Below are positions 25,620 through 35,395 of a stretch of DNA of 64,000 nucleotides, piece by piece. Source of the DNA: Halanaerobium polyolivorans (lineage in GTDB: Bacteria; Bacillota; Halanaerobiia; Halanaerobiales; Halanaerobiaceae). The translations under genes and the position numbers were made by a program. Each line of letters starts with the position of its first letter. Position 1 is the first letter of the stretch. The notes beneath the pieces are model-generated. The model did not search any database. It was not told where the DNA came from and saw nothing but the letters and a program-made list of their open reading frames with translations. The DNA lies in NCBI RefSeq assembly GCF_020711195.1, contig NZ_JAJFAT010000012.1, positions 1 to 64,000 on the forward strand, in the 5' to 3' direction.

Positions 25620-25808
25620 AATTAGGCAGGTCTCCTGACTTCTGATCAAAAAGACTTATCCCTTCCCCATTAATTAGAATTAACAGGTGGTTAAAAAAGT
25701 CTTCACAAATAACCTATTATAAGATTATTTAAACAGTTACAGTGGCGGGCCCGTTCAGGTTTTTCACCTGATTCCCTATTCACCTTTAACTAAGAGTTAA
25801 AGGCACCT
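25620..25808 (-). ncRNA. Adenosylcobalamin riboswitch 1 (btuFCDB operon)
   Basis: Minus strand: GGTGCCTTT start, AGGGAATCAGGTG, the hallmark core CGGGCCCGCCACTGTAA (B12 box region), and near the 3' end AAGTCAGGAGACCTGCC. Same core order as the two other copies at 51.6 and 56.4 kb. In the ligand-bound state the downstream terminator should form and switch off B12 uptake. Confidence 0.95.
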
Positions 25809-25847
25809 AATTATTATTATATTTAATTTAATTTTATATTAACTGGA

Positions 25848-27155
25848 TTATAATTTAGATTTAAGATGTTTTAGGACTTCATAATTTTTATCAATTGTAG
25901 TTTCTATATCTTGTTCTGAAATTGCTCTACTTATAAAATTAGCCTCAAATTGTGAAGGAGGCATATAAATTCCTGAGTTAATCATTTCTTTAAAGTAAGC
26001 AGCAAAAAGTTCAAGATCACAGTTCTTTACATCCTGATAATTTTTTACTTCTAACTCACTAAAGAAAAGTGTAAACATTGAGCCAACTCGATGAAATACA
26101 GCTGGAAATTGCAGTTTTTCAATATTATTTTTGATTCCTGCCTCTAATTTTGCACCTTTACTTTCCAGCTCAGCGTAAACTTTTTTGTCTTTTAATTCTT
26201 TTAAGGTGGCTAAACCAGCCTGCATGGCCATTGGATTACCGGAAAGAGTCCCTGCCTGATAAACCGGACCATCTGGAGCTACATAATCCATAATTTCTTT
26301 TTTTCCTGCATAAGCTCCAACGGGCATCCCCCCACCGATGATTTTACCAAAGGCACTTAAATCAGGTTTAATATCATATAATTCCTGAGCTCCACCACGA
26401 GCAATTCTAAATCCTGTCATAACTTCATCAAAAATAAGTAGTGAACCATTTTCTCTGGTGATTTCTCTCAAAAAATCCAGATAATCTTTTCCAGGATCGA
26501 TAACTCCCATATTTCCCGTTATAGGTTCAAGAATAACAGCTGCTATCTGGTCACTAAATTTTTCAAACACTTTTTTTATTGATAAACGATCATTATAGGG
26601 AACCACGATAGTTTCCAGAGCAGTATTTTTTGTAACCCCTGGACTACCCTTGATCCCTAGAGTTGCGATTCCTGAACCCGCATCGACTAAAAGGCTATCT
26701 CCATGACCATGATAACATCCTTCAAGTTTAATAATCTTATCTCTATTAGTAAAACCTCTTGCAAGTCTGATCGCGCTCATAGTTGCTTCTGTGCCTGAAT
26801 TTACCATTCGTACTTTATCCACAGCTGGATAAAAATCTGTAATTAGTTCTGCTATTTCAGTCTCTATTTCTGTAGGTGCCCCAAAACTTGTACCTTTCTC
26901 AAGTTGTAAAGATAATTTTTCTTTTACCTCAGGTGGATTATAACCGAGAATCATTGGACCCCAGGAATTTACGTAATCAAGATATTTATTACCATCTATA
27001 TCATAAAGATAAGCCCCTTCTCCTCTTTCTATAAAAATCGGCTCCATGTCTACAGCACTAAAAGCTCGAGCAGGACTATTGACACCACCAGGTATGAACT
27101 TTTTCGCTTTTTTGAAAGCGTGCTTGGATTTTTTCATCGTTAATCTTTTTAACAT
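25848..27155 (-). CDS. hemL: Glutamate-1-semialdehyde 2,1-aminomutase
   Basis: 435-aa PLP enzyme making 5-aminolevulinate from glutamate-1-semialdehyde. Motifs: FIPGGVNSPARAF, NSGTEATMSAIRLARG, FDEVMTGFR, PLP Lys in FGKIIGGGMPVGAY. Start: ATG at 27155 with GGAGGAG 7 bases before, overlapping the region just after the hemB stop. Last gene of the long cobalamin operon. No terminator hairpin is seen between its stop and the start of riboswitch 1. Confidence 0.96.
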   Translation of the reverse strand: MLKRLTMKKSKHAFKKAKKFIPGGVNSPARAFSAVDMEPIFIERGEGAYLYDIDGNKYLDYVNSWGPMILGYNPPEVKEKLSLQLEKGTSFGAPTEIETEIAELITDFYPAVDKVRMVNSGTEATMSAIRLARGFTNRDKIIKLEGCYHGHGDSLLVDAGSGIATLGIKGSPGVTKNTALETIVVPYNDRLSIKKVFEKFSDQIAAVILEPITGNMGVIDPGKDYLDFLREITRENGSLLIFDEVMTGFRIARGGAQELYDIKPDLSAFGKIIGGGMPVGAYAGKKEIMDYVAPDGPVYQAGTLSGNPMAMQAGLATLKELKDKKVYAELESKGAKLEAGIKNNIEKLQFPAVFHRVGSMFTLFFSELEVKNYQDVKNCDLELFAAYFKEMINSGIYMPPSQFEANFISRAISEQDIETTIDKNYEVLKHLKSKL

Positions 27156-27159
27156 CTTA

Positions 27160-28131
27160 TCACTCCTCCAGCCATTCTACAGCTTTATCTGCCCAATAAG
27201 TAATAATTATATCAGCACCTGCTCTTTTAATTGAGCATAACATTTCAAGTGCTACAGCTTTTTCATTTATCCACCCTTTTTCTGCTGCTGCTTTAATAAT
27301 AGCATATTCTCCGCTAACACTATATGCTGCAATTGGATAATTAAATTTTTGATCGGCTCGACTTATAATATCAAGATAAGAGAGTGCTGGTTTAACCATT
27401 ATAATATCAGCGCCTTCTTCTATATCAAGTTCCAATTCTCTTAATGCTTCTTCTGCATTAGCAATATCCATCTGATAACTACTTCTATCTCCCTGACCAG
27501 GGGCAGAATGAGCGGCATCTCTAAATGGCCCATAAAATGACGAATGGTATTTTGCCGAATAAGCCATTATTGAAACATCACCATGACCGGCTTTATCTAG
27601 AGTTTCTCTAATTTTAGCAATTCTACCATCCATCATATCAGAAGGGGCAACCATATCTGCTCCTGCTTCGGCATGAGAAAGTGCAACTTTAGACAATCTC
27701 TTTAAAGTTTGATCATTTTCAATCTTCCCTTCAGCTAAAATACCACAGTGGCCATGTTCAGTATATTGACACAGGCAAACATCTGTAATAACAAAAAGTC
27801 CGGGTAGCTTTTTCTTTAAAGTTCTAACTGCCCTCTGTACTATACCGTCTTCCTGCCAGGCACTTGATCCTTCGGCATCTTTATATTTAGGAAGCCCAAA
27901 TAAGATTACAGCTTTAATTCCTATATCAACTAACCTTTGTGCTTCTATCAAAAGTTGGTCTAAAGATAAATGATAATTTTCAGGCATTGAAGAGATCTCT
28001 TCGCGAATATTTTCTCCATTAACTACAAAAAGAGGCTTGACAAAATCTGATTTGTTTAGATGAGTTTCTCTGACCAAAGATCTTATATTTTCTGAACTAC
28101 GTAAACGTCTAGGTCTTCTTTTTAAATTCAC
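27160..28131 (-). CDS. hemB: Porphobilinogen synthase (delta-aminolevulinate dehydratase)
   Basis: 323-aa TIM-barrel enzyme joining two 5-aminolevulinates. Zinc site Cys in [16 protein letters not shown] mark the zinc-dependent type. Schiff-base lysines lie in [17 protein letters not shown] and [14 protein letters not shown] start with GGAGGG before it. 79 bp after the HemC-CobA-HemD fusion and 4 bp before hemL. Confidence 0.96.
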   Translation of the reverse strand: MNLKRRPRRLRSSENIRSLVRETHLNKSDFVKPLFVVNGENIREEISSMPENYHLSLDQLLIEAQRLVDIGIKAVILFGLPKYKDAEGSSAWQEDGIVQRAVRTLKKKLPGLFVITDVCLCQYTEHGHCGILAEGKIENDQTLKRLSKVALSHAEAGADMVAPSDMMDGRIAKIRETLDKAGHGDVSIMAYSAKYHSSFYGPFRDAAHSAPGQGDRSSYQMDIANAEEALRELELDIEEGADIIMVKPALSYLDIISRADQKFNYPIAAYSVSGEYAIIKAAAEKGWINEKAVALEMLCSIKRAGADIIITYWADKAVEWLEE

Positions 28132-28210
28132 ATCTATCCCTCCATAATTTAGTTGCTTTTGTGCTTAAGTTGTATTTTAGTTGGACAAAATTAATTGTAT
28201 AAAACATTTA

Positions 28211-30727
28211 TTAGTCAAAGTAAAGTCTAATTGCCTCCATCAAACCCTCTATAGTATATTTTTCCGCCACTACTGCTGTATTCAAACCATTGTTTTTTGC
28301 AGTCTCCGCTGTAACAGGTCCAATACAGGCTGCCGGTATAAATTTTATTTTTTTCAATACTTCATTATAAGTAAACTGATCAAATTTTGATGAATTTAGA
28401 AGCTCGTTTATTCCCTCAATAAAATATTCCACAGTAGATGAACTGGTAAAAGTCAATAAATCAAGCTGATCATTAATTATCATATCTATTATTTCTGCTT
28501 CAACTGCACATCTCTCTGTCCGATAGGTAATAACATTTTTAACACCAGCTCCCATTTCTCTTAAAGCATTTTCCAGTCTTTTGGGAGCGATATTAGCCCT
28601 TGGAAGCAGAAAAGAAGCTTTCTCAAAATCTATTTCTCCTTTTGTTTCTAATTCTTTTAAATATTTTAAAATTCCTTCTGTAGAATAATCAGCTGGTATA
28701 AAATCGGCTTTTAAACCATTTTCTTTAAGCTTTTCAGCAGTTTTTGGACCTATAGTCATTATTTTAAGACCAGCAAGAGATCTTAAATCTTTGGCCATTT
28801 TCTCTAATTCTGCCATAAAGTATTTAACCCCATTAACCGATGTGAAAATAAGGTGGGTATAGTTTTGCAGCTCAGCTAAAGCTTTTTTAAGATCATCATT
28901 ATCTTTTGCTGACTTTATTTCTATCACCGGTGCGTTAACTGCAGCTCCAGCTTCTGCTTCTATCATTTTCATAAATGATTCTGACTGAGCAGCTGGACGA
29001 GTTATAAGTATCTGACGGCCAAAAAGGCTTTTCTTTTCAAACCAGGCCAGCTTTTCTTTTAAATTAACAACCTCTCCGATTATTATTACCGCAGGTGGTT
29101 TGAAAGCTATTTTTTTGACTTTATCAGCAATATTAGAAATAGTGCCTACTAATGTCTGCTGTTTTGATCTTGTACCCCAGCGCACCAGAGCAGCAGGTGT
29201 GTCCGGACTTCTACCAGCAGCAAGAACCCTCTCTACAATTTTAGGTAAATTACCAACCCCCATTAAAATTACAAGAGTATCAACAGCAGCAGCTATTTTT
29301 TCTATTTCAATTGTGCTTTCCTCTTTATCTGCTGCTTCATGACCTGTTATAACCGCAAAAGATGAAGCAGTATGTCTTTGAGTTAGAGGAATCCCTGCAT
29401 ATAATGGTGCTGCTGTAGAAGAACTAATTCCCGGAATAATTTCAAAATCGATTCCAGCATCCCGTAGTTTCAGTGCTTCTTCACCACCGCGACCATAAAT
29501 AAATGGATCTCCTCCTTTTAGTCGGCAGACAATATTTCCTGCTTGAGCTTTTTCGATCATTAATTCTTCTGTTTCGGCCTGACTTAAATGATGGTCAGCA
29601 GCCTTTTTACCAACATATATTTTTTCTGCATCATTGGAAGCATATTCTAAAAACCGATTATTTGCCAGCCTGTCATAAAGTATAACATCTGACTCTTTAA
29701 GTATTCTAACTGCTTTAAGTGTTAATAATGCTGGATCACCAGGGCCAGCACCTGTTAAATAAACCTTTCCTTTTCTTTTAGCTTTAGCACTTTCTTTAGA
29801 ATTATTATTTAATCGGTCAATAATGTCAGCAGCACCTTCTGCAAGCATTTCTTCTGCGAGCTCTTTAGCACCTTTTTTGACAGAATTTAAATTTAAATTG
29901 ACTATTATTTTTTGCCTTCTCAATAAATTACTGCCGTCAATTTCTGCCGCTGCAGCAGTTAATATCATTTGACCATCATTGATTAGTGCCTGGGCAGCTA
30001 TTGGAGCATGACAGCCGGCATTCATTGCTTTTAAAAAAGCATGTTCTGCCCAAACTTCAAGCGAAGTATCTTTTTCTTCAAGTTCTTTTAAAATTGATTT
30101 TAAACTTTTATCCTGTTTTCTGATTTCAACAGCTACAGCACCCTGTCTGGCAGCAGGTAGACAAATATCTGGATCAACATATTCAGTTATTTTATCTTCA
30201 AGATCAAGCCTCAACAAACCTGCAGCAGCAAGTATTAAACCATCTAAATTTTCTTCCTTCATTTTGCGAAGTCGAGTATCTACATTGCCTCGAATAGAAA
30301 CTATCTCTAAATCAGGCCTATAAGCCAAGAGCTGAGATTTGCGGCGAAGGCTTCCTGTTCCAAGTTTTGCTCCCCTGGGTAGTTCCGCCAGTTTTTTATC
30401 AGCCCCAACCAGTACATCAAGACGATTGCTTCTATCAACTACCGCTGCAACTTCAAGTTCTGAGGGTAATTTGGTTGGTAAATCTTTAAAACTATGAATT
30501 GCCAGATCAATTTCTCCTTCTAAAAGGGCATATTCAATTTCTCTGATAAATATACCTTCAACATCAATCTCACTAAATTTTTTATCTCTTTCTCTATCAC
30601 CAGTAGTTTCAATAGTTTTAACTATAAATTCATAGTTTGGATATTTATTTTGCAGTTTGTTTTTGACAATATTACACTGTTTAAGAGCCAATCTGCTGTT
30701 TCTGGTTCCAATAATATATTTTTTCAC
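28211..30727 (-). CDS. Trifunctional fusion HemC-CobA-HemD (porphobilinogen deaminase, uroporphyrinogen-III methyltransferase, uroporphyrinogen-III synthase)
   Basis: About 838 aa in three parts. Residues 1-305: HemC, with IGTRNSRLALKQ, IHSFKDLPT and the dipyrromethane-cofactor Cys in MNAGCHAPIAAQA. Residues 320-565: SAM-dependent CobA/SUMT, with GKVYLTGAGPGDPALLTLK, RLKGGDPFIYGRGGEE and PGISSSTAAP. Residues 580-838: HemD, with ILITRPAAQSE, HLIFTSVNGVKYF and LLTFTSSSTVEYF. One chain thus turns porphobilinogen into precorrin-2. CobA-HemD fusions are common in clostridia; the added HemC is rarer. Start is uncertain: TTG or GTG near 30727-30730 follow GAGG, and an in-frame ATG lies at 30745. It lies between the precorrin-2 dehydrogenase gene and hemB. 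Confidence 0.93.
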   Translation of the reverse strand: MKKYIIGTRNSRLALKQCNIVKNKLQNKYPNYEFIVKTIETTGDRERDKKFSEIDVEGIFIREIEYALLEGEIDLAIHSFKDLPTKLPSELEVAAVVDRSNRLDVLVGADKKLAELPRGAKLGTGSLRRKSQLLAYRPDLEIVSIRGNVDTRLRKMKEENLDGLILAAAGLLRLDLEDKITEYVDPDICLPAARQGAVAVEIRKQDKSLKSILKELEEKDTSLEVWAEHAFLKAMNAGCHAPIAAQALINDGQMILTAAAAEIDGSNLLRRQKIIVNLNLNSVKKGAKELAEEMLAEGAADIIDRLNNNSKESAKAKRKGKVYLTGAGPGDPALLTLKAVRILKESDVILYDRLANNRFLEYASNDAEKIYVGKKAADHHLSQAETEELMIEKAQAGNIVCRLKGGDPFIYGRGGEEALKLRDAGIDFEIIPGISSSTAAPLYAGIPLTQRHTASSFAVITGHEAADKEESTIEIEKIAAAVDTLVILMGVGNLPKIVERVLAAGRSPDTPAALVRWGTRSKQQTLVGTISNIADKVKKIAFKPPAVIIIGEVVNLKEKLAWFEKKSLFGRQILITRPAAQSESFMKMIEAEAGAAVNAPVIEIKSAKDNDDLKKALAELQNYTHLIFTSVNGVKYFMAELEKMAKDLRSLAGLKIMTIGPKTAEKLKENGLKADFIPADYSTEGILKYLKELETKGEIDFEKASFLLPRANIAPKRLENALREMGAGVKNVITYRTERCAVEAEIIDMIINDQLDLLTFTSSSTVEYFIEGINELLNSSKFDQFTYNEVLKKIKFIPAACIGPVTAETAKNNGLNTAVVAEKYTIEGLMEAIRLYFD

Positions 30728-30757
30728 CAAAATAATCATCCTCATCTAAAATAATTT

Positions 30758-31471
30758 TTAAATATTTTTATCAAAAACAAAGGCCTCGATAATATCTGCT
30801 ATCTCATCAATAAGATAATCAGCAGCCTTCTGATAAGTAGTTGATTTTTGATTAATATCAAGCTCAGTTATTTTTTCTTTATTTACTATGTTCTTAACTT
30901 TCTTCAAAAATATATCTCCAGCTATTTCTCGAAATATTTTCCGCCTAATTTTCATATCAGAAATCTTTTTAATAATTCCTGGCCTCATTTCTGTCATAAC
31001 TTCTAAAAGCAGCTGATATTCAATTCCATATTTTTCTTCTAGATCTTTTCTAATTTTTCTAGAAAGAGCTGGTAATATAGAATCTGTAGAAGCAGTCAGA
31101 AGAAGTTTACCCCTATAATGAGCTGCTGGAACTGTGAAATCCGAAAGACCTGCATTATCTATAATATTAACCAAAATATCTTCTTTACCTGCTAAATATG
31201 CAATATCCTCGTTAGTTTTCCGGTTTCCTGTTGCAGCAAATACCAGAAATTTGTTTTTTAGATCATCCTCATCAAAACTTCTCTGCAACAAATTATAATT
31301 TTCTTTATCATTTTTAAAATATTCATCAAAAGCAGGATTAAATTCTCGACTTACAACTGTAATATTAGCTCCTACAAAAAAAAGTCTTTTAAATTTTCTA
31401 AACCCAACTCTGCCTCCACCAACAATTAGAATATCTTTATTATTTAAATCTAAATTAATCGGATAATCCAT
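30758..31471 (-). CDS. Precorrin-2 dehydrogenase (CysG N-domain/Met8/SirC type)
   Basis: 237-aa NAD-dependent enzyme oxidising precorrin-2 to sirohydrochlorin, perhaps with weak chelatase activity. NAD site ILIVGGGRVGFRKFK near residue 15; FVFAATGNRKTNEDI-like region, then DFTVPAAHYRGKLLLTAST, and a C-terminal helical domain. GGTGA before the ATG. It begins 3 bp after the hemA stop. It provides the substrate for the CbiK cobaltochelatase domain fused to CbiF at 42.5 kb, which fits the early-cobalt (anaerobic) route. Confidence 0.88.
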   Translation of the reverse strand: MDYPINLDLNNKDILIVGGGRVGFRKFKRLFFVGANITVVSREFNPAFDEYFKNDKENYNLLQRSFDEDDLKNKFLVFAATGNRKTNEDIAYLAGKEDILVNIIDNAGLSDFTVPAAHYRGKLLLTASTDSILPALSRKIRKDLEEKYGIEYQLLLEVMTEMRPGIIKKISDMKIRRKIFREIAGDIFLKKVKNIVNKEKITELDINQKSTTYQKAADYLIDEIADIIEAFVFDKNI

Positions 31472-31474
31472 AAT

Positions 31475-32767
31475 TTAATCACCAACTGCAAAAATTTTCT
31501 TTACCATTTTAAGCTTATCACGTTCTAAGTTTTCTTCTTCTGAAGCCAGATCTTTCAAACCCACTGTAGGCTGATGCATTATTTTATTTAACAGGCGGTG
31601 CCCAAGCTCTTCAATAATCTCTTCTGCTTTAAGTTCAGAATTTTTCAGGAGATGAAGTGCTCTTTCAACCTCAGCTTCTTTGATCTGTTTTGCATCACTT
31701 CTCATTTGTTTAATAATAGGAACACAGCGTCTCTCTTTAAGCCAGTTCTCAAACTTATATTTCTCTTCTTTAATGATTTTTTTTGCTTTGACTGATTCAC
31801 TTTCTCTAAAATCTAAATTCTTTTCAACGACCATTTTTAAGTCATCAATATTATAGAGATGAACTCCCGCTATCTCATCGACATCCTGGTCTATATCTCT
31901 GGGCATAGCAATATCAATTAAAAACATTGGACCATGTTTCTTTTCTACCGCTTTAAGCATATCTTTTTTGTGAATAAGAGTATGAGGTGCTGCAGTTGAA
32001 GCGATAATTATATCAACTTCTGAAGCTTTATCTTTAAACTGCTCCCACCTTATTACTTCACCTCCATATTTTTCAGCAAGTTTGCTACCCCTACTGTAGC
32101 TGCGATTGGCCACAAGTATTCCTTCTACTCCATAGTTCATAAGGCTTTTCAGGGTCAATTCTGCTGTTTCCCCAGCACCGAGAATCATTACCTTTTCTCC
32201 ATTTAATTCTCCAAATAAATCTCTTGCCAGTTCTACAGCCGCATAGCTGACAGAAACCGCTTTCTCACAAATCTTTGTTTGAGTTCTAATAACTTTACCA
32301 ACTCTAATAGCTTCCAAACAGAGCTGATTTAAATATGTTGAAGTAAGATTTTCTTCTTTAAATTGTTTGTACTGTTCTTTAATTTGAGCCAGAATCTGAG
32401 TCTCGCCTTTTACAAGCGAATCAAGCCCTGCCGCTACCTTAAACAGATGCTCAACTACTTCTAAATCACGGTGTTGATATAAATAGTCATTTAAATCATT
32501 TGATTTATATTTAAAATGACCTTTAAGTTTGTCATGTAAAAAATTGAAAATATAAATTTCCATTTTTTCTATTTCCGAGTATTCCTGATTGGAATAAATA
32601 TATATTTCAAAACGATTACAGGTACTCAAAATAAAAATTTCTTCTATTTGTTTGTCTGCAGCATTAAGCTTGAGTTCATGCTTGATTTCTGATTCTTTTT
32701 TAGACAGCTGATCTCTAATACTGATAGGTGCAGTTTTATGATTTATTCCAGAAACTAGTAAAAACAA
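31475..32767 (-). CDS. hemA: Glutamyl-tRNA reductase
   Basis: 430-aa NADPH enzyme reducing glutamyl-tRNA to glutamate-1-semialdehyde, the first committed step. Catalytic Cys in FILSTCNRFEIY (about residue 50); VKGETQILAQIKEQY; NADPH domain VMILGAGETAELTLKSL; C-terminal dimerisation helices. Start: TTG with GGGGAGGGG upstream. The C5 pathway genes hemA and hemL bracket the tetrapyrrole block at the end of the operon. An 84-bp gap separates it from cobS. Confidence 0.95.
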   Translation of the reverse strand: MFLLVSGINHKTAPISIRDQLSKKESEIKHELKLNAADKQIEEIFILSTCNRFEIYIYSNQEYSEIEKMEIYIFNFLHDKLKGHFKYKSNDLNDYLYQHRDLEVVEHLFKVAAGLDSLVKGETQILAQIKEQYKQFKEENLTSTYLNQLCLEAIRVGKVIRTQTKICEKAVSVSYAAVELARDLFGELNGEKVMILGAGETAELTLKSLMNYGVEGILVANRSYSRGSKLAEKYGGEVIRWEQFKDKASEVDIIIASTAAPHTLIHKKDMLKAVEKKHGPMFLIDIAMPRDIDQDVDEIAGVHLYNIDDLKMVVEKNLDFRESESVKAKKIIKEEKYKFENWLKERRCVPIIKQMRSDAKQIKEAEVERALHLLKNSELKAEEIIEELGHRLLNKIMHQPTVGLKDLASEEENLERDKLKMVKKIFAVGD

Positions 32768-32851
32768 TAAAGCCCCTCCCCTCTAAAAATAAATATTCAT
32801 TAAAGTGATTATTATTGTGAAATTTTATCTCTTATTTTGTTTCATTATAAT

Positions 32852-33613
32852 TTAAAATATTGCTGCTGTAATTAAAAATACTATTTCGGTTAACTCTATA
32901 ATAGTGCCACAAAGATCTCCAGTTATACCACCAATTTTTTTCTCTGACCAATTAGCTAAATAATAAACAAGTCCCGTGCTAATTACTGCTGCAGTAAAAA
33001 GTGTTTTTAGAAATTGTCCCCCAAAAATCAGAAAGATAAAGCTCAGTATTATAAGACTCAGCAAAAATGAATGAAAAACATCTATTTTTTTAGCGTTATC
33101 TTCCACACTTTTGGCCCAAACACTAGCTTCGGCAGCTTTAAAAAAACCAAGGGCTGCTGCTGCATAAAATCTTGCCATCACTCCAATAATCAGCAAAAAT
33201 TCTAATTTAGATTCGATTAACAATTCTTTAAAAAGTAAATATTTTAATATTAAGACTAAAATCAAAGCTACAACTGCATAAATTCCTGAATTTGAATCAT
33301 GCATTATTTGAACGGTTTTTTCGCGATCTCTATCTGCAAAATAACCGTCAAAAAAGTCTCCTAAACCATCCAGATGAAGTGCCCCCGTCAAATAAACATA
33401 TAAACCAAGCAGCAGTAGAGCTGTTATCTCATGTGAAAAAATAACTGCCAAAATGAAATGACTTAAAAAAACTATTGAGGCAATAATTAAACCAGAAAGA
33501 GGAAAAAATACTAACTTCATTTCAGCAGGATATTCTACTTTGACAGGGATTCTGCTCATAAAGCTCATTGTGTTTAAGAAATTGTTCCAATTTTTGTTTA
33601 AATTACTTCTCAA
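32852..33613 (-). CDS. cobS: Adenosylcobinamide-GDP ribazoletransferase (cobalamin synthase)
   Basis: 253-aa inner-membrane enzyme joining alpha-ribazole (phosphate) to adenosylcobinamide-GDP. Motifs: FMSRIPVKVEYPAEM near the N-terminus and the Mg-binding LHLDGLGDFFDGYFADRDREK. About six hydrophobic helices. TTG start in a TTGA overlap with the cobU stop; GGAGG ten bases upstream. Confidence 0.93.
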   Translation of the reverse strand: MRSNLNKNWNNFLNTMSFMSRIPVKVEYPAEMKLVFFPLSGLIIASIVFLSHFILAVIFSHEITALLLLGLYVYLTGALHLDGLGDFFDGYFADRDREKTVQIMHDSNSGIYAVVALILVLILKYLLFKELLIESKLEFLLIIGVMARFYAAAALGFFKAAEASVWAKSVEDNAKKIDVFHSFLLSLIILSFIFLIFGGQFLKTLFTAAVISTGLVYYLANWSEKKIGGITGDLCGTIIELTEIVFLITAAIF

Positions 33614-34203
33614 AGAACTTTAACCTCCTCAACTTCTCCAAGATAACTTTCTATTATCTTTAGACCATCTTTTTTAATTTCTTGAGGAAGTCCAGCTCTG
33701 ACAGTATAAACTCTTTCTGCACTTGCAGCACACAACCTGGCTGCACGACCAGATATATCTCTAAAATACCTGCCGAGTTTATAGCTGGGTACTATCCCCT
33801 GACCAACCTCATTGTGGACAATAATTAAATTAAGTTCTTTTTTTAATGCTAGCTCGATAATGTTTTCAACCTCAGATAGTAGCTGATATTCAATTTCTTG
33901 ATAATCTGCCTGCTCATTTTCCAGGAGCAAATTACTCAAATAAGTTGTTAAACAATCAAAAAGCACCGTTTTTTTTGATGATATTTCTTTGATTTTAGTG
34001 CTGATATTCAGAGGTTCTTCAATTGTCAACCAGCTATCAGGTCTCTGTTCTTTGTGAGCTTTGATTCTGGCCTTCATTTCACCATCAACAGCCTGTCCAC
34101 TGGCCAGATATATAACATCATCACCACCTAATTTTTCAGCTATTAATTCTGCAAAAGAACTTTTGCCACTTCTTGCTCCACCCAGTATTAAGATTATCCC
34201 CAT
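33610..34203 (-). CDS. cobU: Adenosylcobinamide kinase / adenosylcobinamide-phosphate guanylyltransferase
   Basis: About 197-aa bifunctional enzyme. P-loop LILGGARSGKSSFAE at the N-terminus, guanylylated His region IKAHKEQRPDSW, and VHNEVGQGIVPSYKLGRYFRD. Start: ATG at 34203 after GGGAGAGG; an ATG five codons earlier overlaps that site. Ends in a 4-base overlap with cobS. Confidence 0.94.
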   Translation of the reverse strand: MGIILILGGARSGKSSFAELIAEKLGGDDVIYLASGQAVDGEMKARIKAHKEQRPDSWLTIEEPLNISTKIKEISSKKTVLFDCLTTYLSNLLLENEQADYQEIEYQLLSEVENIIELALKKELNLIIVHNEVGQGIVPSYKLGRYFRDISGRAARLCAASAERVYTVRAGLPQEIKKDGLKIIESYLGEVEEVKVL

Positions 34204-34230
34204 TCTATCCTCTCCCATCAGCTAATCTTT

Positions 34231-35286
34231 TTATTCGTTTTCTTTACTAACACCAGCTTCTTCAAAAGTTGCCATATCTCTGATAATATTAACTGCTTGA
34301 TCGAAAAATGGCAGTGCCAGTACTGCGCCTGTTCCCTCACCAAGCCTCATCTGCAGATCTATAAAAGGTTCAAGATTAAGTTCTTCATAAATCTTTATAT
34401 GACCGGGTTCTGCTGATCTATGAGAAGGAAATAAATATTTTACAACTCCAGGGCATAATTTGTAGGCGGTTAGTGCTGCTGCAGCGGAAATTAATCCATC
34501 AATAACTACAGCTTTTTTCATTGCTGCTGCTCCAAGCATAACTCCTGCCATACCAGCAATTTCCAATCCTCCAACCGAAGCTAAAACATCGAGAGCATCT
34601 TCTTTATCAGGTTTATTATAATCAATAGCTTTTTGAATTACATCAATCTTATTTTTAACACCTTCTTCATTAAGTCCAGTACCTTTACCAACAATTTTAT
34701 TTAGCTCTAAACCAGTAAATACAGCCAGAACTGCACTACTTGGAGTTGTATTTGCAATTCCTACCTCTCCTGTAGATATAATATCTGCTCCTTCTTCTAC
34801 AGCTTTTTTAGCCTGTTCAATACCAACTTCCAGAGCTTTAATTGCCTCTTCTCTTGTCATGGCAGCTCCTTTTGTCATGTTTTCAGTCCCAGCTTTGATT
34901 TTGGCTTTAACCAGGAGCTCACTATCAATATCTTCTATCATACCAATATCTACAATTTTCAATTTTGCTCCAGAACCTTCTGCTAGAGCATTTATTGCTG
35001 CACCATTTGCTAAAAAATTATGTACCATCTGTGTTGTTACAGATTGAGGATAAGCACTAACCCCTTCTGCAGCTACTCCATGATCACCTGCCATAATAAT
35101 ATGAACCTTGTTTTGCAGCTCAGGAAAAAGCTCACCATAAATCCCTGCCAGTTTTACAGCTATCTCCTCCAGCTTACCGAGACTCCCCTGAGGTTTTGTT
35201 AGCTGATCCAGCCTTATTTGAGCTTCACCCATCATCTTTTGATCCAGTTCATTAATTTCATTTAAAGTTTTTTCTAGTATTTTCAT
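34231..35286 (-). CDS. cobT: Nicotinate-nucleotide--dimethylbenzimidazole phosphoribosyltransferase
   Basis: 351-aa enzyme activating the lower-ligand base to alpha-ribazole phosphate. Motifs: LTKPQGSLGKLEEIA, MAGDHGVAAEGVSAYP, TGEVGIANTTPSSAV, and the catalytic Glu in RLGEGTGAVLALPF. GGAGG before the ATG. Genes for dimethylbenzimidazole synthesis (bza or bluB) are not in this window, so the base made or taken up is unknown. Confidence 0.96.
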   Translation of the reverse strand: MKILEKTLNEINELDQKMMGEAQIRLDQLTKPQGSLGKLEEIAVKLAGIYGELFPELQNKVHIIMAGDHGVAAEGVSAYPQSVTTQMVHNFLANGAAINALAEGSGAKLKIVDIGMIEDIDSELLVKAKIKAGTENMTKGAAMTREEAIKALEVGIEQAKKAVEEGADIISTGEVGIANTTPSSAVLAVFTGLELNKIVGKGTGLNEEGVKNKIDVIQKAIDYNKPDKEDALDVLASVGGLEIAGMAGVMLGAAAMKKAVVIDGLISAAAALTAYKLCPGVVKYLFPSHRSAEPGHIKIYEELNLEPFIDLQMRLGEGTGAVLALPFFDQAVNIIRDMATFEEAGVSKENE

Positions 35287-35395
35287 TTTGTACCTCCACT
35301 TAATTGTTTTTTTATTGCTTTATATTTAATTTTCTTAATTAAATTAGATAAATTAAATTTATAAATAACCCTTTCAACTTAAACTTATATCTAAC

